From the NCBI GenBank assembly GCA_017859955.1, contig JAFNAB010000023.1:1-40701 (forward strand): a DNA stretch of 40,701 bases, given 5' to 3'. Under the pieces are notes generated by a model. The model did not search any database. It was not told where the DNA came from and saw nothing but the letters and a program-made list of their open reading frames with translations. Both the position numbers and the translations under genes were made by a program. Of this stretch, positions 31,979-40,245 are shown piece after piece (positions within the stretch are counted from its first letter, which is position 1; each line of letters opens with the position of its first letter). The DNA comes from Holophagaceae bacterium. Its GTDB lineage: Bacteria > Acidobacteriota > Holophagae > Holophagales > Holophagaceae.

Positions 31979-32383
31979 CCCCTTCTCCCGGAGGGCAGCG
32001 GCGGCCTGGTAGGCGGAGAGGACGGCAGCACGCACCCGCTGGTAGCTGTTCTCGGTGACCTTGGAGTTGAAGGTCATGGTGGCCACCACGTACCAGGACT
32101 CCCCATTGGGCAGAAGCTGGGGGGGGGCATAGCTGACCTGGGGAGGCAGGATGGCGCTGGAACTGCCCTCCCGCAGGTTGACACACTGCTGCTCGCACCA
32201 GGCCTGAAGGCGGGGAAGGACCGCCTGCCCTTCGGCCTCGTCCTTCACCGTCAACCGGGCGTAGAGGGTGAATAGCAACCGGAGCTGGGGGGCATCGAAG
32301 GCGCTGTTGAGGAAACCCGCCATGGTGGCGATCTGTTGGAAGTCCTTGGCGATCTGCTGAAGCTTGGGACTGGGTTGGGCCAT
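31964..32383 (-). CDS. Small conserved-looking protein of unknown function
   Basis: The 139-residue product has no signal peptide or membrane segment. It is predicted helical at the N-terminus (LQQIAKDFQQIATMAGFLNSAF) with a beta core containing WYVVATMTFNSKVTENSYQRVR. I recognise no family. The ribosome site is weak (GCGAGA). It ends inside the 3' end of the LysO-type gene on the other strand, with a 15-base overlap. Base use matches neighbouring genes. Confidence 0.7.
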   Translation of the reverse strand: MAQPSPKLQQIAKDFQQIATMAGFLNSAFDAPQLRLLFTLYARLTVKDEAEGQAVLPRLQAWCEQQCVNLREGSSSAILPPQVSYAPPQLLPNGESWYVVATMTFNSKVTENSYQRVRAAVLSAYQAAAALREKGLPEE

Positions 32384-32476
32384 GAAATCTCGCTTGTCTG
32401 GGTCGGAGAATCAATCAGGTTATGCATCACAAGGACCCGATGCCCGGGTTTTCTTTTCTCTGTGCCCTCTGTCATG

Positions 32477-32521
32477 AAAGGGGGGACCGCCTGCTCGCTG
32501 CGCTCGCGATGTCCCCCCTTT
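32477..32521. terminator. GC-rich hairpin with an 11-bp stem, downstream of tamB
   Basis: The arms AAAGGGGGGAC and GTCCCCCCTTT are a perfect 11-bp inverted repeat with a 23-base GC-rich loop. On the minus strand the arm is followed by TTTCATGA, so it can act as a Rho-independent terminator for TamB; A/T ends on both sides allow two-way use. Confidence 0.7.
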
Positions 32522-32528
32522 GACCCCC

Positions 32529-32561
32529 ACGTGGTGGCCGGGCAAAGCCCGACCATCACGT
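32529..32561. repeat. 15-bp imperfect hairpin next to the terminator
   Basis: ACGTGGTGGCCGGGC pairs with GCCCGACCATCACGT across an AAA loop, with two G-T wobbles. It sits seven bases from the first hairpin. It may add to termination or be part of a dispersed intergenic repeat. Confidence 0.65.
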
Positions 32562-32586
32562 CTGTGTTGAATCTTTTCCTTCAACA

Positions 32587-35500
32587 TCAGCGGGGACTCC
32601 AGGTGTGCCGGATCTCACCGGAGGGACTCAGACCGTTGGTACTGCTCGAGCTGGCACCCAGCTGCAGCACGAAATTGCCGAGACGCCACTCCATCTGGCC
32701 GCTGGTGGTCACATCGTTGCCGGACTTCCGGTAGTTGAAAAGAATGGGGGCGCCCCCCAGGGCTTCGACGCTCTTCCCAAGGGTCACACTGGTCTCTGCG
32801 GTGCCGGTGGAACTGGGCCGCAGGGAGACATTGACCCTATCCAGACTGAAGATCTTACGTACCCGTTCCTGGAAGCCGGCGATGGTGAGCGTGGTGAGGA
32901 GACCGGAGGTGGTGCTGGCCAGGCCATAGCTCATGACGCTCTGGGAGGAGGGTCCGCTGGCGGTGCCGATGGTGGAGGCGATGGAGGGATCAATGAGGAT
33001 GGCCACCACCTCGTCCTGGCGCAGGGAGGGCGTCGAAGTGGGATTCATGCTGAGCTGATTGAGGCTGCCGTTGATGGACAGGTTCACCACATAGGGGGAC
33101 ACATCCACCCGCCCCTGAAGGTTCAGCACGGGATTGAAGACCCGGGGATCGGTGAAGTCGATGGATCCCCGCTCCAGCACGACGTCCCCCGCAGGCAGCA
33201 GGTTGGTGAGACGACCCCCCGGCAGGAAGTCCATCTTCCCCCGGAGACCGGGGCGGGCAGCGGTACCCAGGACCTTGAAGCTGCCCACAGGCCGCCCCTG
33301 CAGCTTCAGCAGGTTGGTGTCGAACTGCCAGGGTTCCTGAAGGATCAGGTCCAGGTCTAGGTCAATGCGCGCCAGGGGGTCATCGGGATCCAGACCCAGA
33401 CCGGAGCTGCTGCCCCCCAGGGCCCCGGCCAGGATCAGGTCTGTGAGATCCAGGTCGGCGTGGTAGAGCATGTGCTTGGCCCAAAGGGTCCCCTTAAGGC
33501 GCCCACCTTCCCGGTCATTGCCCTTCAGCGAAGCTGCGAGGCTGCCCTGGAGCTCGAAACCCTCGGGGATATCCCGGAACTGGAAGCCATCCAGCCGCGC
33601 CTCCATGGCGTAGTCCGTGAGTCCGCCCATCTGCCAGGCGGCCCGACCCCAGGCCTGGAGGTTCCCTTGGGCCAGGGTCCCCCGGAGGGGCAGCTCGGGG
33701 GACATCCAGATCTCCCGCCCCTTGAAACGAACCGTGAAGTCCACATCCTCAATGCTCTGGGGGTAGGTCCGGACATGGAGGCGCCCACCCTTGAGCCCAA
33801 GCTCACCATCGAGCAGGGGGTCCGAGTAGGTACCATTGAGGGTCAGGGCGAAGTTGGCACTTCCCGAGGGCTTCAGATCCGCCAGCAGGCTGTACGGACT
33901 GGGCTGCAGGATGCGATCCAGGAGCACCTTGAGATCTGAGAGATCGGCGCTTCCATCCAGGCTGAGCTTGAGGGGGTTTTCCTTCAGGAAGGGAGCCCAG
34001 CCAGAGAGCCTGACCTCTGCGCCCCCCGCACTCAGAGCCCGTCCCTGGGCGTCCACCGGGTATCCCTTGAGCGCGAGGTCCAGCCCCAGACCCTCTCCGT
34101 CACCAGCCAAGCGTGAGGGCTGGGTCTGCACCAGATCCAGACCTTCGAAATGTCCCTCGAAGCGGTCCAGACGCCCCTTCCAGTGGAGTCCCTCCCGGTC
34201 CCAGGCCCCCTCGGCCTTGAGGTCCACCCGGGCATCCTTCAGGGCATCCCGGGTCAGCCTGGCGGCCAGATTGGCGGTGTCCGCCGTATTGGAGTTCACC
34301 AGGAAGTCCACCGCACCGATCAGATTTTCGCCTGCGCCAAAGGCCTGGATACGTGCGAAGGGGGACGCCTTCCCCTCCATGCCGAACCAGCCCAGAATCG
34401 CCCCTTCGCCAAGCTCGACCGCACCTTCCAGGCCCTCCAGGCTCTGGGTCCCAAGGAGCGCCTTGCCCTTGGACAGGGATACCTTCAGCCCTGGCAGCGC
34501 GAGGGGACCCACCTGAGACACCATGGGGCCCTCCAGGCGGGCATCCAGGTCGGCCAGGAAGCGGGCGCCGCTCAAACCCAGCACCTCGGAATCCACGGGC
34601 CCCTTGACGGCCCCATACCACCGGAGGCGCTCCAGATCCATATCCAGCCAGCCTTGGAGGGCCAAGGGACCCGTGGGGGCCCCATCCGTCGCCCCTAGAG
34701 TCATGGGGGATCCCGCTGCCCGCAGATCGCGGATCTCTATGCGGCTGTTCTTGATATCCATGCTGAAGTCAGCTGAGACGGCGGGGATGTCCAGGCCGTA
34801 TACCTCGGCCTTGACCGCCCGTGCGCTGCCCTCCATGAGCAGGTTCCGGAAGGGTCCGTGGATGCGGACCGTTCCGGAACCCGTGCCATCCACCTGGACG
34901 AAATCCACGTCCCCGGCCCTCAAGCCCTCCCGCACGGGAAGACGATCCGCCCAGTAGCACATGTCGATCTGTGGGCTACCCTCGGGCAGATCGGCCCAGG
35001 TGAGCCAGAGTTCGCCGCCGCCCCGGCCCTCCCCCTTGGCCAGGGAGATGCCATCCAGTTTCAACTGGCTCCCCTCGATGGAGACATCGGTGGAAAGCCG
35101 GTCCGCCCTGGCACCGTGCCAACGAGGTTCCTCGACATCCGCGTGGCCGCTTAACAGGAGTCCGGCCTCAGGACTCCAAGACACCTCAGCAAGGGCCTTG
35201 ACGGCACCGGACATGTCCAGGTCCACCAGTTTCCATGCGGAGAGACTCTTGGCCACCTGGGCGGCATCGGTCTGGATCTCCCCTGCAGCACTGAGTCCGT
35301 CGAGCCCTTTTGCTCCGAGTTTCGCGCTGCCATGTCCCATAAAACGCAGTTCCGGCAGGTCCAGACTCAGGTCATCCAGACGCAGGTCGCCATTTCCCAA
35401 GGCCAGGTTCAAGGCGCCGACAGGATGTCCCTGCCTGGTGAAGGCCCCCTTGAACTCAGCCTTCACCTGGTCCAGGCGCGGCAGGGTCCAGGGGGCGCCG

Positions 35501-36642
35501 GGAAGGTGAAGGGCCCCCTGCAGGCTGGCCTGGGTCTGTCGCAGGCCTTCCGCCTTGGTCAGCGGAACCAGGGGAGCAAGCCCCACCCCTTCCGCTGTGA
35601 TATTCAGGGTTGTGCCATCCTCCCGCCGCCATTCCCCCTCAAGCTCAGCCTTCCCTTCTGGAGCCGCCAGGGCCAGGCGCTCGAGCTTGAGCTGGGATGC
35701 GGTGCCCTGAGCCTCCAGACTCAAAGTGGCACGCCCCAGCCCCGAGCCTGGGAGCAGCATGTCCTTCCCGTTGACTGCGAGGGTCCAGGTGGGACGGTCG
35801 GGGGTTCCAGCAAACCTCGCCTTCAGGTCCGCGTCCCCTTCGATTCTGCTCCAGGCTCCCTTGGGGCCCAGGGCAGCCGCCTCACCCAGGTCCAGGTGCC
35901 CATTGAGGGAGGCCAGGATGCGCTGGGGCTTGATCTCGTACCGGCCCTCCACCTGGAGCTTGGAACGCCCGAGCTGGATCCCCCCCTTGCGCAGCTCCAG
36001 GGTCTGCTCAGACAGATTGGTCTGCAGATCCATGACACCCCGCTGGGCGTGGGCACCCTCGCCGACCTGAAGCCGGGAAGCCTGGATGTGCGCCTCGACC
36101 CGATTTGCGCCCTGGCCATAGCCGCTGGCCTTGAAGAAGGCCTCCACCCGGGGCGCTCCCCAGGCCGGTTCCCGGACCGTCACCTGGGCATCCGTGATCC
36201 GGAACTCCCCCAGGTAAACCTGGGGCCGGGTCGCCGATTTAGGGCGGGGCTTGAGGTGGATCTGCCCCAGGGTCTCCTGATCCAATTCGATGCGAGGACC
36301 GTCCAGGTAGACGTGACGGATACGGGGCCAGCGGCTCAGCAGCGTGAGGGGATGAACCTGGATATCCAGTCTCCGGGCCCGCAGCAGTCTTCCACCAATT
36401 GAAAAATTATTAATTATTAATCTACTTTCCAACAGGTGGAATTCCAAGCTCTCAGCCTGGAAGGAGAGCCCGCTCTCCTCCTGGAGGAGACGCCCCACCC
36501 GGGTCGAGACCCAACGCGAAAAGAAGGGACGCTGAAGGGTCCAGGAGGCACCCTCCAGCAGGACCGCCCCGGCGGCCAGGACATAGACCATGCGGCGGAA
36601 ACCGCGCCGACCCCAGACATTGCGGACGGCTGCCAGCCCCAT
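32587..36642 (-). CDS. TamB-type translocation and assembly module protein
   Basis: A giant periplasm-spanning protein of 1351 residues in the TamB/AsmA-like family. An N-terminal anchor (about residues 18-36) is followed by a long beta-taco region of short repeats rich in L-x-L-x-[GS]-x-L strands. The C-terminal DUF490 domain holds VVAILIDPSIASTIG, SYGLASTTSGLL, FQERVRKIFSLDRVNVSLRPS and a final EWRLGNFVLQLG beta motif. In E. coli TamB works with the Omp85 protein TamA; homologues are also linked to phospholipid transport. No TamA is seen here. GAGGGGG six bases before the ATG gives the start. It starts 11 bases after the kinase stop. Residues 71-82 are encoded by unusual AT-rich codons. Confidence 0.92.
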   Translation of the reverse strand: MGLAAVRNVWGRRGFRRMVYVLAAGAVLLEGASWTLQRPFFSRWVSTRVGRLLQEESGLSFQAESLEFHLLESRLIINNFSIGGRLLRARRLDIQVHPLTLLSRWPRIRHVYLDGPRIELDQETLGQIHLKPRPKSATRPQVYLGEFRITDAQVTVREPAWGAPRVEAFFKASGYGQGANRVEAHIQASRLQVGEGAHAQRGVMDLQTNLSEQTLELRKGGIQLGRSKLQVEGRYEIKPQRILASLNGHLDLGEAAALGPKGAWSRIEGDADLKARFAGTPDRPTWTLAVNGKDMLLPGSGLGRATLSLEAQGTASQLKLERLALAAPEGKAELEGEWRREDGTTLNITAEGVGLAPLVPLTKAEGLRQTQASLQGALHLPGAPWTLPRLDQVKAEFKGAFTRQGHPVGALNLALGNGDLRLDDLSLDLPELRFMGHGSAKLGAKGLDGLSAAGEIQTDAAQVAKSLSAWKLVDLDMSGAVKALAEVSWSPEAGLLLSGHADVEEPRWHGARADRLSTDVSIEGSQLKLDGISLAKGEGRGGGELWLTWADLPEGSPQIDMCYWADRLPVREGLRAGDVDFVQVDGTGSGTVRIHGPFRNLLMEGSARAVKAEVYGLDIPAVSADFSMDIKNSRIEIRDLRAAGSPMTLGATDGAPTGPLALQGWLDMDLERLRWYGAVKGPVDSEVLGLSGARFLADLDARLEGPMVSQVGPLALPGLKVSLSKGKALLGTQSLEGLEGAVELGEGAILGWFGMEGKASPFARIQAFGAGENLIGAVDFLVNSNTADTANLAARLTRDALKDARVDLKAEGAWDREGLHWKGRLDRFEGHFEGLDLVQTQPSRLAGDGEGLGLDLALKGYPVDAQGRALSAGGAEVRLSGWAPFLKENPLKLSLDGSADLSDLKVLLDRILQPSPYSLLADLKPSGSANFALTLNGTYSDPLLDGELGLKGGRLHVRTYPQSIEDVDFTVRFKGREIWMSPELPLRGTLAQGNLQAWGRAAWQMGGLTDYAMEARLDGFQFRDIPEGFELQGSLAASLKGNDREGGRLKGTLWAKHMLYHADLDLTDLILAGALGGSSSGLGLDPDDPLARIDLDLDLILQEPWQFDTNLLKLQGRPVGSFKVLGTAARPGLRGKMDFLPGGRLTNLLPAGDVVLERGSIDFTDPRVFNPVLNLQGRVDVSPYVVNLSINGSLNQLSMNPTSTPSLRQDEVVAILIDPSIASTIGTASGPSSQSVMSYGLASTTSGLLTTLTIAGFQERVRKIFSLDRVNVSLRPSSTGTAETSVTLGKSVEALGGAPILFNYRKSGNDVTTSGQMEWRLGNFVLQLGASSSSTNGLSPSGEIRHTWSPR

Positions 36643-36653
36643 GCCCAGCCCCC

Positions 36654-37622
36654 TCAGTTCTTCTCACCACAACCCGGGCAGACCTGCGCCAGGCGGGGGA
36701 GGGGTTTGTAGCAGTTCCAGCAGAACCGCGCCTGAGTCTTGGCCATGGTGGCCGGACGGGGCGTGGCGGCCATCCGGGGAGCCGTGGGCAGAGATCCCAG
36801 GGGACGGGTCTCCTTGCCCATCTGTTCCCGAACCCCCTGTAGTCCCTTGAGGAACTCCTGGGCCGAAAGATAGCGATCCCCAAGGTTCACCGACAGGGCC
36901 CGCATGACGACCTCGGAAAGGGCCCTTGGCACCGCCGGATTCTTGCAGTGGGGAGGAACGATGGGGGTGTTCTGGAGGGCCTGGGCGATCTTCACCGGGT
37001 CCGCGTCATAGAAGGGCACGGTGCCCGTCAGCATCTCGTAGACCGAGATCCCCACGCTCCAGAGATCGCTTTGGAAGACGGCCCGCCCTCGGAAGTGCTC
37101 CGGGGCCATGTAGGGAGGACTGCCGATGCGGGTCCTGGCGAAGCCGTCCCGCTGCATCTCCAGGATGCGGCTCGTGCCGAAGTCCGTGACCTTGGCGATC
37201 CCCTCCTTGGTAATGAGGATGTTGGCCGGACGGAGATCCCGATGGAGCACCTGGTGGGAATGGGCGAACTGGATGGCCGTGCAGACATCAATGGCGATAT
37301 CCAGGGCCCGCCCGGGAGGGAGGCTGCGCTCGCGCCTCACCAGGCGATCCAGGCTCTCCCCATCGATGTATTCCATGACCATGAAGAAGGTCTCACCCTG
37401 GCGCTCCACCGTGATCAGCTCGACGATGTTGGGATGCTTGAGGGCCGCCATGATGCGGGGTTCCTGAAGCAGGCCCTGCTCATCCCCCTGGTGATGGGGC
37501 ACCTTGAGGGCCACCCGCCGGTTCAGAAGGGTGTCCATGGCCAGATAGACAGTCCCGAAACCGCCGGCACCTAGGCGGTCCAGGATCTGGTATTTTCCCA
37601 GCATCTGGTCTTTGGAAAGCAC
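36654..37622 (-). CDS. Ser/Thr protein kinase with C-terminal zinc ribbon
   Basis: A Hanks-type kinase of 322 residues. Motifs: glycine loop LGAGGFGTVYLA (18-29), ATP-site Lys40 in VALKV, Glu54 in the C-helix region, catalytic loop HRDLRPANIL (127-136), DFG at 147-149, and APEH. The usual lysine of HRDLKPxN is arginine (Arg131), so activity may be altered. The C-terminal 25 residues form a zinc ribbon with two CxxC pairs (CWNC and CPGC). No membrane segment is seen, unlike typical PASTA kinases. The frame extends to 37859, but GGAG eight bases before the GTG at 37622 and the MLGKYQILDRL start favour this start. The TamB gene follows by 11 bp. Confidence 0.9.
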   Translation of the reverse strand: MLSKDQMLGKYQILDRLGAGGFGTVYLAMDTLLNRRVALKVPHHQGDEQGLLQEPRIMAALKHPNIVELITVERQGETFFMVMEYIDGESLDRLVRRERSLPPGRALDIAIDVCTAIQFAHSHQVLHRDLRPANILITKEGIAKVTDFGTSRILEMQRDGFARTRIGSPPYMAPEHFRGRAVFQSDLWSVGISVYEMLTGTVPFYDADPVKIAQALQNTPIVPPHCKNPAVPRALSEVVMRALSVNLGDRYLSAQEFLKGLQGVREQMGKETRPLGSLPTAPRMAATPRPATMAKTQARFCWNCYKPLPRLAQVCPGCGEKN

Positions 37623-37686
37623 GGATACAGCTCCAGTGGTTGAGTAAGGATGCCGTGAAACCGAGGTAAACAGGGAAAAAAGTGGT

Positions 37687-38253
37687 TCAGCCTTCCCATA
37701 CCTGCCGCATGCGGCGCAACTCGGCGCCGGGCTCGGGGCTTTCCCACAGGGCCCGAATGAGCGCGACCCCCGAAAGCTGCGGATGGCGGAGCTCCCGGAC
37801 CTTCGAAGCCAGGATGCCCCCCAGGGCCAGGACACGCCCCGAATAGCCCGAAAGCCCATCCAGAACCGAATGGAGTCCAGCTACCCCCAGATCAGGTCCC
37901 TTGCCGGGCACCGGAAAGACCGGGGACACCAGAAGCTGTCGGGCTTCCAGGCGTCCTGGAATCTGGGCAAGCTCATGGAGCGGGCGAGACAGGGGTACCA
38001 GGTCCGGAGCGAGGACCGGATAACGTTCCGGGGCATGCAGTCCGCATCCGGCGGCCAGGGCCACATCCAGCCGCCCATTCACCCAGAGCTCCAGCTCCGG
38101 TCGCTGGGCCCGCACCCACCGGGCCAGGTCCAGCAGGGGGCGCGCAGCCATGGTCTTCTCCCGGATCATCAGGGCATCGATCCCGGCGTGGATCACCCGC
38201 TCCCAGCGCCTGGGATCGAAGCCCTCCCCAGGGCTGATGGCCAGCACGAACAT
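37687..38253 (-). CDS. Thiamine phosphate synthase/TenI-like protein
   Basis: A TIM-barrel protein of 188 residues in the ThiE/TenI superfamily. It carries LMIREKTM (ThiE: QLREK), VNGRLDVALAAGCGLHAPE (ThiE: VNDRVDVALAAG...GVHLGQ), LVSPVFPVPGKG and LALGGI. The Asp of NDR, which helps bind the substrate phosphate, is Gly here, so it may be TenI-like (a thiazole tautomerase) or altered. The ATG abuts the stop of the nucleotidase gene with no base between, so they are cotranscribed. No other thiamine genes and no TPP riboswitch are seen in the window. Confidence 0.75.
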   Translation of the reverse strand: MFVLAISPGEGFDPRRWERVIHAGIDALMIREKTMAARPLLDLARWVRAQRPELELWVNGRLDVALAAGCGLHAPERYPVLAPDLVPLSRPLHELAQIPGRLEARQLLVSPVFPVPGKGPDLGVAGLHSVLDGLSGYSGRVLALGGILASKVRELRHPQLSGVALIRALWESPEPGAELRRMRQVWEG

Positions 38254-39618
38254 CTATCGTTCCTGAGCCATGACCCGCTCCCGATCCAGGGATGGGATGA
38301 TCCGCCACTGGCGAGTGGGCACCGGGTTCAGGCTGGGGCGGCCCAGCACGTAGGTCAGGAGGATATTCCGCCACGAAGTGGGGCTCACCCACTCCACCTG
38401 GCCCTGGAAGCCCATGGCCTCCAGATAGCCGCCCCGGCCCGCCAGTCGGCGCTCGGAAATCCCAAGGGTGAACTCCTGACTGTCCTTCACGGGCATGCCC
38501 TGGTAGTTCAGGGACACGACCCGGCTGCCCTGGGGCTTGGAGATGTCCAGGGCATAACTCACCCCGTCCAGGACATCGAAGTCCTCGGGAGACACGTCTT
38601 TGCTGATCAGTTCAGGCAGGTGGGAGAAGTTGTAGTAGTGGGCAGCGTGTTCCAGGTAGGCCCTGAGCTGGGCCCCGGTGATGCGGATCCTGGCCACCCG
38701 CTGCTCCGAGGGCATCAGGGCGTAGAACTGGCGCACCGATGTGCTCGTCAACTCCACCACCTGGGAATCCACAGGGGTTTCGGCCGCCACCGGGATCAGC
38801 TTGGTCGCCAGGGATTTGACCTTCCAACGGCCCCAGTCCTTGTGGAAGGTGCAGTCCGCCACCCCGATCTCCCGGCCGTTGGAACGGGGATGGAGCACCG
38901 GGATGCCTGCGGCCTCGGTCTGGCCTCCATGGGCCATCAGGATGAGGTCGACCCCGGGGATGGCCTCCTTCAGAGGCAAGGCACCGTGAAGCGCCAGGAC
39001 CACCAGATCCACCTTCTCGTTCTGCCGGAGACGGGGCACCAGGGCCCGGGCGGTCTCCACGGGGTCCACCACCCGGATATCTTCGAGGGAGGGCAGGTCG
39101 GCGATCCGGGCGGGAATCGAAGTGGCCAGCCCCAGAACGGCGACGGATACACCACCGATCTCCAGCTTGGCGTAGGGCGTGAAGGCTGGCTTGCCATCCG
39201 GGAGCACCAGATTGGCGGCCAGGAATGGGAACTGGGCCTGTTCCTCCACCGAGCGCAGATAGGGAAAGCCGAAGGCGAAGTCCCGGTTGCCCACGGCCAT
39301 GGCGTGGTAGCCCAGGGCGTTCATGATGGCGACATTGGGCTCCGGCAGCTCCGGTCGCACGGCGTAGCGCACGTAGGCGGTGGGATCCCCGGTCAGGGCA
39401 TCGCCGCAGTCCACCAGGAGGGTATTGGGATTGGCGGCCTTGAGGCCCCGGAGAAGGGTCGCCGCCTTGGTCCAGCCCTGGGGCATGGGCTGAAGGGTGA
39501 AGGGATCCGAGGCCGCGACCTGCCCGTGCAGATCGGCGGTGCAGAGCACCTGGATGTGCAGATCCTCGGCCCCGAGAGCCAGGGTCAGGGAAAGGATGAA
39601 AAGCCAACGAACCACCAT
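38254..39618 (-). CDS. 5'-nucleotidase/UshA-like metallophosphoesterase with altered catalytic dyad
   Basis: A secreted protein of 454 residues with a short signal peptide (MVVRWLFILSLTLALGAED). The metallophosphoesterase core follows UshA: TADLHG (Asp29, His31), DCGD (Asp73), a GN pair (Asn111), LALHG, and MAHGGQ. The catalytic dyad His/Asp of GNHEFD is replaced by Arg112 and Ala115 (GNRDFA). The C-terminal domain, with RIRITGAQLRAYLEHAAHYYNF and ERRLAGRGGYLEAMGF, is a shortened 5_nucleotid_C. The frame extends to 39810; the ATG at 39618 lies one base after GGAGG and the GTG at 39615 lies four bases after it, so either is possible. It is followed directly by the ThiE/TenI gene. Confidence 0.82.
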   Translation of the reverse strand: MVVRWLFILSLTLALGAEDLHIQVLCTADLHGQVAASDPFTLQPMPQGWTKAATLLRGLKAANPNTLLVDCGDALTGDPTAYVRYAVRPELPEPNVAIMNALGYHAMAVGNRDFAFGFPYLRSVEEQAQFPFLAANLVLPDGKPAFTPYAKLEIGGVSVAVLGLATSIPARIADLPSLEDIRVVDPVETARALVPRLRQNEKVDLVVLALHGALPLKEAIPGVDLILMAHGGQTEAAGIPVLHPRSNGREIGVADCTFHKDWGRWKVKSLATKLIPVAAETPVDSQVVELTSTSVRQFYALMPSEQRVARIRITGAQLRAYLEHAAHYYNFSHLPELISKDVSPEDFDVLDGVSYALDISKPQGSRVVSLNYQGMPVKDSQEFTLGISERRLAGRGGYLEAMGFQGQVEWVSPTSWRNILLTYVLGRPSLNPVPTRQWRIIPSLDRERVMAQER

Positions 39619-39652
39619 GCCTCCGGGAAGCGACGACAACCAAAACCTTAAC

Positions 39653-39681
39653 TTGGATGCGACCCGGGCAGGGAGTAAACT
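39653..39681 (+). promoter_or_regulatory. Sigma-70-type promoter of the 39719 gene
   Basis: TTGGAT (39653-39658) and TAAACT (39676-39681) are separated by 17 bp. The implied start is near 39688, giving a leader of about 30 bases with GGAG before the ATG. Confidence 0.6.
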
Positions 39682-39718
39682 GGCCCCTACCCCAGAACGC
39701 ATCCTTTTCGGAGTCTTC

Positions 39719-40177
39719 ATGCAAGAAGTCCAGATCAAGGCCCCCAAGCACGAGTTCACGCTCCTCTGCGATGACATCCGCCAGGAAGTCGGCGGCAAGA
39801 CCTCCCTCATGGGCCTTTACGACCACCACATCGTCGTCCCCCAGGTTCCCTACGTCCTCCCCAAGGTGTGCTTCTACACCCGCTTCTCCCGCATGGACGG
39901 CCAGTTCAAGTTCGGTTTCTCCATCGTGGCCCCCAACGGCGATCGCAAGGACATCATCCGTGATTCCGACGTCCAGATCCCCGATGGCGCCAAGGAAGGC
40001 ACCTTCAACGTCATCGCCTCCCCCTTCGAGGTGAGCGCCGAAGGCGTCTACGAAGTCATCATGAGCCTCACCAAGGGCGCTGATCGCTTCGAGTATGTCT
40101 ACAAGTTCGCCATCTCCGACGCCCAGCGCCTCCAGGCCGAGTGGGAGAAGTCCCAGGGAGTCGGCGCCGCCAACTAA
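39719..40177 (+). CDS. Conserved cytoplasmic protein of DUF6941 type
   Basis: The 152-residue product has no signal peptide. It shows a beta-sandwich pattern with ALLCDDIRQE-like and KTSLMGLYDHHIVV segments (here FTLLCDDIRQEVGGK and TSLMGLYDHHIVV), a VCFYTRFS strand and EGVYEVIMSLTKG. This matches small uncharacterised proteins grouped as DUF6941; I have no function. The ATG at 39719 has GGAG five bases upstream and a good promoter before it. It is monocistronic with a strong terminator after the stop. Codon use is typical of a well-expressed gene. Confidence 0.75.
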   Translation: MQEVQIKAPKHEFTLLCDDIRQEVGGKTSLMGLYDHHIVVPQVPYVLPKVCFYTRFSRMDGQFKFGFSIVAPNGDRKDIIRDSDVQIPDGAKEGTFNVIASPFEVSAEGVYEVIMSLTKGADRFEYVYKFAISDAQRLQAEWEKSQGVGAAN

Positions 40178-40200
40178 AGGGCAGCTGCCAGTTACACTGG

Positions 40201-40226
40201 AAGGGCGGGCTTCGGCCCGCCCTTTC
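40201..40226 (+). terminator. Rho-independent terminator with UUCG tetraloop
   Basis: A perfect 10-bp stem, AAGGGCGGGC and GCCCGCCCTT, is closed by a TTCG tetraloop and followed by a short T-run. It lies 23 bases after the stop of the 39719 gene. Confidence 0.9.
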
Positions 40227-40245
40227 CATACCGAGAGCCGAAGCC

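Larger units (their letters stand above)
32384..32586. other. 203-bp intergenic region with two strong hairpins
   Basis: No gene is visible. It lies between the TamB stop and the start of the small gene at 31964-32383, all on the minus strand. Two hairpins (32477-32521 and 32529-32561) fill the middle, and the remainder is upstream sequence for the small gene. Confidence 0.7.

Noticed and set aside
37623..37686. A possible TPP riboswitch near the ThiE/TenI-like gene
   Set aside because: The characteristic CUGAGA and downstream elements are absent, and the gene has no leader because it abuts the upstream stop codon.
38254..39810. The longer start at 39810 for the UshA-like gene
   Set aside because: It would put a 64-residue non-homologous segment before the signal peptide and would overlap the promoter of the divergent gene; the GGAGG site supports 39618 or 39615.
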